Origin: DATLLJ01 sp965229885
GTDB taxonomy: Bacteria; Acidobacteriota; Vicinamibacteria; Vicinamibacterales; CAVVIG01
Direction of reading: 5' to 3'
Assembly: GCA_965229885.1 (NCBI GenBank)
Contig: CBDDJX010000002.1
Span: forward strand, 124,001-188,000
DNA length: 64,000 nucleotides
Made by a program: the position numbers and the translations under genes. Below, in pieces: positions 59,202-64,000 of this stretch (the first letter of the stretch is position 1; each line of letters starts with the position of its first letter). The notes under the pieces are model-generated. The model saw only the letters and a list, made by a program, of their open reading frames with translations. It did not search any database and was not told the DNA's origin.

Positions 59202-60176
59202 ATGATCAAGAGAAGCCTCCCTGGAGCGCCTGGAGCGTTTGTCGCGTTTGGCGCCGTCGCCCTCGCCGGGGCGCTCCTCGCCGGCGCCATTCAGGTGCAG
59301 GCGGCGCGCGAGCGCGCATACCCGACGCCTGACGTCGATGAAGACGCCGTGTATGTGACATCGGGTAACGTCGTCAGGCGCTTGACCGGTGCGTACAACG
59401 CACTGGCCGCCGATGCGTACTGGGTCCGCGCCATTCAGTACTATGGCGGCGCCAAGCGCCGGCTGGCCGAGCGCCCTCTCGGGCCGGAGCCCCCGCCCAT
59501 GCTCGCCGCGGTCGAGACAAGAGAGTACAGCCAGCTGCACACGTTGCTCGACATCACGACGTCGCTCGATCCGTCGTTCACCATCGCTTACCGGTTTGGC
59601 GCAGTATTTCTCGCCGAAGCCTATCCGGCAGGCGCCGGCCGGGTGGATCTGGCGGTCAAGCTGCTTGAAAAGGGGCTGGCCGCCCGACCCGATAAGTGGG
59701 AGTACATGGAAGACGCCGGGTTCGTCTATTACTGGTACGCCCACGACTATCGGCAGGCGGCCGCGTGGTTCGACAAGGCGGCGGCCGTGCCGGGCGCGCC
59801 GGTCTGGCTGAAGGGGCTGGCCGCGACGACCCTGGCGCGGGGCGGTGATCGTCAATCCTCCCGCACGATGTGGACGGCCATCCTTCAGACGTCCGAGGTG
59901 GCCTGGATGCGCAGCGCCGCCGAACGGACACTCATCCAGTTGGACGCGCTCGATCAGATGGACGCGATCCAATCCAGGCTCGACGCCTTCGCGCGGCAGA
60001 GCGGCGCTCCGGCCGGCGATTGGACGACCGCTGTCCGCGCGCGCGTGTTTTCAGGCGTTCCGGTCGATCCGAGCGGCGTCCCGTACGAGCTGACGCCGGA
60101 CGGCCGCGTTCAGCTCTCGCCATCTTCCAGACTCTTCCCGCTGCCCGTCGAACCGCAACAGCTTGCGCCGCGGTGA
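59202..60176 (+). CDS. Membrane-anchored TPR-like protein
   Basis: 324 residues. One N-terminal helix (FVAFGAVALAGALLAGAI) then an all-helical body with TPR-like repeats (LDITTSLDPSFTIAYRFGAV, LEKGLAARPDKWEYMED, AAAWFDKAAAVPGAPVW). It sits between the ABC exporter and pilD, and starts directly at the permease stop. A role in pilus assembly or with the exporter is inferred only from position. Confidence 0.65.
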   Translation: MIKRSLPGAPGAFVAFGAVALAGALLAGAIQVQAARERAYPTPDVDEDAVYVTSGNVVRRLTGAYNALAADAYWVRAIQYYGGAKRRLAERPLGPEPPPMLAAVETREYSQLHTLLDITTSLDPSFTIAYRFGAVFLAEAYPAGAGRVDLAVKLLEKGLAARPDKWEYMEDAGFVYYWYAHDYRQAAAWFDKAAAVPGAPVWLKGLAATTLARGGDRQSSRTMWTAILQTSEVAWMRSAAERTLIQLDALDQMDAIQSRLDAFARQSGAPAGDWTTAVRARVFSGVPVDPSGVPYELTPDGRVQLSPSSRLFPLPVEPQQLAPR

Positions 60177-60943
60177 TGCCCGGCCCTTTCCCAGTCGCGG
60201 TTGCGGCTCTTTCCGGGGCCCTGATCGGCAGCTTCCTCAACGTGTGCATCCATCGGCTGCCGCGGGACCTGTCGATCGTCTGGCCGGCGTCGGCGTGTCC
60301 CACGTGTGGCCGGGCGCTGTCGTGGTTCGAAAATATTCCCGTCGTCAGCTTCGCGTTTCTGCGAGGCCGCTGCCGTACCTGCCGTGCACCGATCTCGCCC
60401 CGATACCCACTCGTCGAGGCGCTCAGCGCGGCGCTCTTCGGGCTGGCCTGGTGGTATTACGGGCCTGGGCCACTCGTCGCGTCCAGACTCGTGCTCGGCT
60501 GCGCGCTCATCGTGCTGTTCGCGATCGATCTCGAGCACCATCTGCTCCCGAACGTCATCACCCTACCCGGCATCGCGATCGGATTTCTGCTCAGCGTGAT
60601 TAATCCTCCGGGCTGGCAGTCCTCGCTCATCGGCATCGTCGTCGGCGGCGGCGTGCTGTATCTCATCGCCGAGGGGTATTGGCGGATACGTCATGAAGAA
60701 GGGCTGGGCATGGGCGACGTGAAGATACTGGCGATGATTGGCGCGTTTCTCGGATGGCCGCTCGCGCTGCTCTCGCTGATGATCGCGTCGGTTGCCGGCA
60801 CGATGGTCGGCGTCGCGCTTATTGCCACCGGGCGCGGGACGATGAAATACGCGTTGCCGTTCGGGACGTTCCTCGCCATTGGCGCCGCCGCGTCGGCGGC
60901 GGTCGGGCCGGCGATTCTCGACTGGTATCTCAGGCTGTGGTGA
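60176..60943 (+). CDS. pilD: Prepilin peptidase / N-methyltransferase PilD
   Basis: 255 residues. Four zinc cysteines in CPTC and CRTC, the methylase-domain start GSFLNVCIHRLP, and the two catalytic aspartates in IDLEHHLLPN and GLGMGDVKILAMIG (GxGD protease). It cleaves and methylates PilA. The ATG overlaps the TPR-gene stop by one base. Confidence 0.95.
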   Translation: MPGPFPVAVAALSGALIGSFLNVCIHRLPRDLSIVWPASACPTCGRALSWFENIPVVSFAFLRGRCRTCRAPISPRYPLVEALSAALFGLAWWYYGPGPLVASRLVLGCALIVLFAIDLEHHLLPNVITLPGIAIGFLLSVINPPGWQSSLIGIVVGGGVLYLIAEGYWRIRHEEGLGMGDVKILAMIGAFLGWPLALLSLMIASVAGTMVGVALIATGRGTMKYALPFGTFLAIGAAASAAVGPAILDWYLRLW

Positions 60944-60952
60944 CGATGGGCC

Positions 60953-61042
60953 ATGGCTAATTCTCCCTCCGCGTACGCGTTGATCGGCCTGACGGCGATC
61001 GTGGCCTGCCTGGTCACGATCGTGACGTTTGCCCTGCTCCGC
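60953..61042 (+). pseudogene. Gene start truncated by an IS-end fragment
   Basis: About 30 codons, MANSPSAYALIGLTAIVACL then VTIVTFALLRW, form a membrane helix typical of the N-terminus of a sensor kinase or similar membrane protein. The sequence then enters the 79-bp IS end. The following broken NtrC-type regulator suggests the lost gene may have been its kinase; this is inference. Confidence 0.55.
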
Positions 61043-61121
61043 TGGCACACCCGCTTGGGTAACACCCTTTATGGCGCGACGATCTTTCCTTCGGTAACAC
61101 TTACCATGGCGCGATACGCCG
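61043..61121 (+). mobile_element. Solo 79-bp IS right end, remnant of the 3.2-4.6 kb IS
   Basis: Identical to 4490-4568 at 77 of 79 positions (differences at 4520 and 4543). It includes the whole right terminal repeat and the first two transposase codons, but nothing else of the element. It marks an old insertion that later lost its body together with the downstream part of the host gene. Confidence 0.85.
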
Positions 61122-61123
61122 GC

Positions 61124-61152
61124 TTGACCCACCCGGGGGGCTCACGTACCAT
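61124..61152 (+). promoter_or_regulatory. Putative promoter of the secreted coiled-coil gene
   Basis: TTGACC (61124-61129), 17 nt, TACCAT (61147-61152), starting 3 nt after the IS remnant and 31 nt before the ATG at 61184. Confidence 0.45.
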
Positions 61153-61183
61153 GGATTTGGAACCGATAGTCTGGTTGCCGGTC

Positions 61184-61738
61184 ATGCGTACAAAAGCCCT
61201 GCTCGTCGCTGTCCTGTTGTCACTTGGCGTCTTTGCGCCCCTGGCCGCGCAGTCGCTGGCCGACGTGTCGCGACAGGAGGAGGAGCGGCGGAAAGCCGTC
61301 AAGAAGCCCTCAAAGGTTCTGACCAACGGGGATCTTCGCAGCGTTCCAGGGCCGGCCCCGTCGGCAACAGCAGTCACCGCGCCCGCTGGCGGCGGGACGA
61401 CCCCAGCGGCGGCCGAGCCTGCCGCTGACGCCGAGAAGAAGGCCGAGGAGCCGGCGAAAGACCAGGCCTACTGGTCGAGCCGCGCGAAGGATCTGCAGAC
61501 GCAACTCACTCGGAACGAGACGTTCGCCGTGGCGCTGCAGGCCCGCATCAACGCGCTGGCCAACGAATATACCAACCAGGGGGATGGCGTGCAGCAGCAG
61601 GCCATCGCGACCGAGCGGCAGAGGACGATCGACGAACTGAACCGTCTCACGAAGGAAATCGAAGACGGCAAGAAAGCCGTCGCCAGCCTGCAGGAAGACG
61701 CGCGCCGTGCCGGGGTACCGCCCGGCTGGCTGCGGTGA
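61184..61738 (+). CDS. Secreted coiled-coil protein, function unknown
   Basis: 184 residues. The signal peptide is MRTKALLVAVLLSLGVFAPL with AAQ at the cleavage site. An Ala/Pro/Gly linker follows (TAPAGGGTTPAAAEPAADAE), then a charged coiled coil (about residues 85-175: QTQLTRNETFAVALQARINA, then RTIDELNRLTKEIEDGKKAV) and the end GVPPGWLR. The frame is open further upstream through the IS remnant, but the signal peptide and promoter place the start at 61184. No family recognised. Confidence 0.7.
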   Translation: MRTKALLVAVLLSLGVFAPLAAQSLADVSRQEEERRKAVKKPSKVLTNGDLRSVPGPAPSATAVTAPAGGGTTPAAAEPAADAEKKAEEPAKDQAYWSSRAKDLQTQLTRNETFAVALQARINALANEYTNQGDGVQQQAIATERQRTIDELNRLTKEIEDGKKAVASLQEDARRAGVPPGWLR

Positions 61739-63162
61739 GCGCGCGCAGCCGTCAGACAGCCGATCCGCCGATTCTGATCGTCGAGGACAAAGACTCGCTG
61801 CGCGTGATGCTGCGTCACGCGCTCGAAGCGTAGGGCCACACCGTCATCGAAGCACGCGACCAGCCCGAGGCGGTCGCCGCGCTGCAGTCGGTCCGCCCCG
61901 CGATGGTCCTTTCCGATCTGCGGCTGCCCGACGGCGACGGATTCGGTGTGCTGCGCGCGGCCAAGGACCTCGACCCCGGACTGCCCGTTGTCGTGATGAC
62001 GGCGTTTGGCAACGTCCAGGATGCCGTCGCGGCGATGAAGGAAGGCGCGCTCGATTTTCTCGCCAAGCCGGTCGATCCCGGTCACCTGCTGCTGCTCGTC
62101 GAGCGCGCGCTGGTGCAGCAACGGCTGGCGACTGAAAACTATCTTCTCGAGGAGGAACTCGCCCAGCGCCGTGGTGCGCCCCAGATCATCGGAGAAGACC
62201 CGCGGCTGATTCAGGTCTCGCAGGCGCTGCACCGCGCGGCGAGCACCGACAATACGACCGTCCTGATCGAAGGCGAGAGCGGCACCGGAAAGGAGCTGTT
62301 CGCGCGCGCGCTGCACGTGCTGAGCGCGCGGGCCGACGGCCCTTTCGTGGCCATCAACTGTGCGGCCATTCCAGAAAACCTGCTCGAATCGGAGCTGTTC
62401 GGCTACGAAAAATGGGTGTTTACCGGCGCCACCGCACGCAAGCCGGGACGATTCGAACTGGCCCATCGCGGGACGCTCTTCCTCGACGAGATTGGCGATC
62501 TGCCGCTGGGGCTTCAGGCAAAGATTCTTCGCGCGATCGAGGAGAAGTCCTTCGGGCGGGTTGGCGGCACCGTGTCGCTCCGTGTCGATGTGCGGGTCGT
62601 CGCCGCGACCAATCGCGGTTTAAAGGCTGCGGTCGCTGCCCGCCGGTTTCGGGAGGATCTCTACTTCCGGCTGTCGGTGTTTCCGATCACGATTCCGCCG
62701 CTGCGCGAGCGCCCCAACGACATCACGCTGCTGGCGAGATACTTTGTCGACAAGTACTGCCGCGACATGAACAAGAGGCCGCTGACGCTGGCGCCTTCGG
62801 CCGAGCAGGCGCTGAAGGACTACCCATGGCCGGGCAACGTCCGCGAGCTCCAGAACTGCATCGAGCTGGCGGTGATCCTCTCCGATGGCGACACGATTCG
62901 CGCGAGTCAGCTGAGCCTGTCATTTCGTGCGGCGCCAGGCGCGCCGGGAGTGGCGGACGAGCTGGAGCCCCTGGCCGCCATCGATCTGTCCGGTTCGCTC
63001 GCCGAGGCCACCGAGCGCGTCATCGCCAGCGTCGAGCGCAGGAAGATCGAGCAGACGTTGAAAGAGGCCGATGGCAACCGGCTGCGCGCGGCGGAACTGC
63101 TGCGGGTCAGCCAGAAGGCATTCCTGGCCAAGTTGAAAGAGCACGGACTCGAAACGAGCTAA
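61735..63162 (+). pseudogene. NtrC-type response regulator broken by TAG, with altered GAFTGA loop
   Basis: A 475-residue frame from GTG 61735 is cut by TAG at 61831 in the first helix of the receiver (LRHALEA then GHTVIEARDQ). The phospho-acceptor (MVLSDLRLPDGDG), Walker A (GESGTGKE), Walker B (FLDEIGDLP) and C-terminal FIS-type HTH (GNRLRAAELLRVSQKAFL) are present. The sigma54-contact loop reads WVFTGA instead of GAFTGA, which should abolish sigma54 activation. The next ATG in frame (61903) would give a protein without the first part of the receiver. Probably a decaying gene whose kinase partner is already lost. Confidence 0.8.
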
Positions 63163-63165
63163 GCC

Positions 63166-64000
63166 CTATTTCCTGAATCCCACCCGTTTCAGCGCCTCCC
63201 GCATCTCCTTGTCGTTGACGTCGTCGACGATGGCTGTGGCGCCGATGGCGATGGGCAGTACGAAGTGCAGGCGGCCGGAGATGACTTTCTTGTCGTGACG
63301 CATGGCGTCCAGGATCTGCGTGATGGGGACGTCGGCAATCGCGGGCAATGGACCGAGGCTGGCGATGAGATCGGCCAGCGCCTTCCTGTCGCGCTCCGCG
63401 AAGGCGTCGCGCGCCACGGCCAGTTCGGCGGCCACCAGCATCCCGTACGCGATCGCTTCTCCGTGCCGGTACCGCTTGTACTTGGTCACCGCTTCGATCG
63501 CGTGCCCGGCGGTATGGCCGAAATTCAGGATGCGCCTCGGCCCCGCCTCCCACTCGTCAGCGGAAACGACCTCGGCTTTGATACGGCACGACTCGGCGAT
63601 GACCGGCGTGAGCGCGGCGGGCTCGTGCGCGAAAATCGCCGACCGGTCGCGGGTAACGCGATCGAAGAGTCCGGCGCTCGACGTGACGCCGTACTTGATG
63701 ACCTCGTACAGTCCTGCCCGAAACTCGCGCCGCGGCAGCGTCCCGAGCACCGTCGGGTCGACGACGACCGCATGCGGCTGATGGAACGAGCCGATCAGGT
63801 TCTTGCCGAGCGGATGGTTGACCCCGACCTTGCCGCCGATGGCACTGTCAACCTGCGCGAGCAGCGTCGTCGGCACGTGAACGAGGGCGATGCCTCTCAG
63901 GTACGTCGCCGCAGCAAATCCGGCCATGTCGCCGATGACGCCTCCGCCGAAGGTGACGAGCGTGGACGCACGATCCGCGTTTGCACCTACCAGCGCGTCG
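63166..64000 (-). CDS. aroB: 3-dehydroquinate synthase, 3' part (5' end outside window)
   Basis: ~278 residues are visible. FGGGVIGDMAGFAAATYLRG binds NAD; VPTTLLAQVDSAIGGKVGVNH, LGKNLIGSFHQP and NFGHTAGHAIE (zinc histidine) are all diagnostic of AroB, which closes the ring in the second shikimate step. The frame runs off the right edge. It is convergent with the broken regulator gene, 3 nt away. Confidence 0.95.
   Translation of the reverse strand, partial: DALVGANADRASTLVTFGGGVIGDMAGFAAATYLRGIALVHVPTTLLAQVDSAIGGKVGVNHPLGKNLIGSFHQPHAVVVDPTVLGTLPRREFRAGLYEVIKYGVTSSAGLFDRVTRDRSAIFAHEPAALTPVIAESCRIKAEVVSADEWEAGPRRILNFGHTAGHAIEAVTKYKRYRHGEAIAYGMLVAAELAVARDAFAERDRKALADLIASLGPLPAIADVPITQILDAMRHDKKVISGRLHFVLPIAIGATAIVDDVNDKEMREALKRVGFRK

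Noticed and set aside
60953..61738. One continuous 261-codon gene from 60953 to 61738
   Set aside because: It would include the 79-bp IS end as coding sequence. The signal peptide at 61184 and a promoter just after the IS end show that it is a cut gene start followed by a separate gene.

Overview
The window is GC-rich DNA from a Gram-negative bacterium. It carries the complete str/S10/spc/alpha ribosomal superoperon, a type IV pilus cluster with PilS/PilR control, a VKOR-DsbA fusion, a pyruvoyl-dependent arginine decarboxylase and a lipoprotein prolyl oligopeptidase. This mix, together with the style of the pilus genes, suggests an Acidobacteriota member, most likely Vicinamibacteria-like. 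That placement is inference from protein content, not a computed phylogeny.

Layout. (1) 1-1928 is the 3' end of rpoC. (2) 1929-19676 is an accessory stretch of about 18 kb between rpoC and rpsL, which are neighbours in many bacteria. It opens with a graveyard at 1.9-7 kb: an internally deleted tyrosine recombinase, a coxB remnant, a decayed copy of a cytochrome gene, one complete IS, and a broken DinB-family gene. Metabolic and housekeeping genes follow (alcohol dehydrogenase, prolyl oligopeptidase, MOSC, methyltransferase, YaeQ, SWIB, Bcp, Dabb, GluQ, CBS, RodZ-like, PP2C), mixed with further wrecks (a GNAT stub, a chimeric spermidine-synthase-type gene, its frameshifted relative). (3) 19.7-39.3 kb is rpsL-rpsG-fusA-rpsJ through rplQ in canonical order and fully intact. 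It is led by a good sigma70-type promoter and a structured leader. (4) 39.3-46.4 kb, minus strand, holds an EF-G-like GTPase, two MacB-type permeases, an HlyD/MacA adaptor and a YIP1-like membrane protein, with no ATPase gene. (5) 46.5-48 kb holds pdaD and an outer-membrane barrel gene. (6) 48.0-60.9 kb is the pilus cluster pilB-pilT-pilC-pilS-pilR-pilA, then VKOR-DsbA, an ABC-2 exporter, a TPR-like protein and pilD. (7) 60.9-64 kb holds a gene start cut by a stray IS end, a secreted coiled-coil protein, a broken NtrC-type regulator and the aroB 3' part.

Three themes stand out. First, many genes are broken. Seven genuine-looking reading frames contain or are cut by in-frame stops or single-base shifts, every internal nonsense codon in them is TAG, and pilB, pilT and pilC each carry at least one TAG plus one extra base while the rest of the protein is well conserved. 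The ribosomal region shows none of this. Second, several spacers between genes of the same operon hold inverted arrays of 7-nt or 8-nt repeats that can fold into long hairpins. Third, pilA has a near-consensus sigma54 promoter with an upstream palindrome and TGTC motifs, matching control by the adjacent PilR.

No tRNA, rRNA or CRISPR array was recognised.
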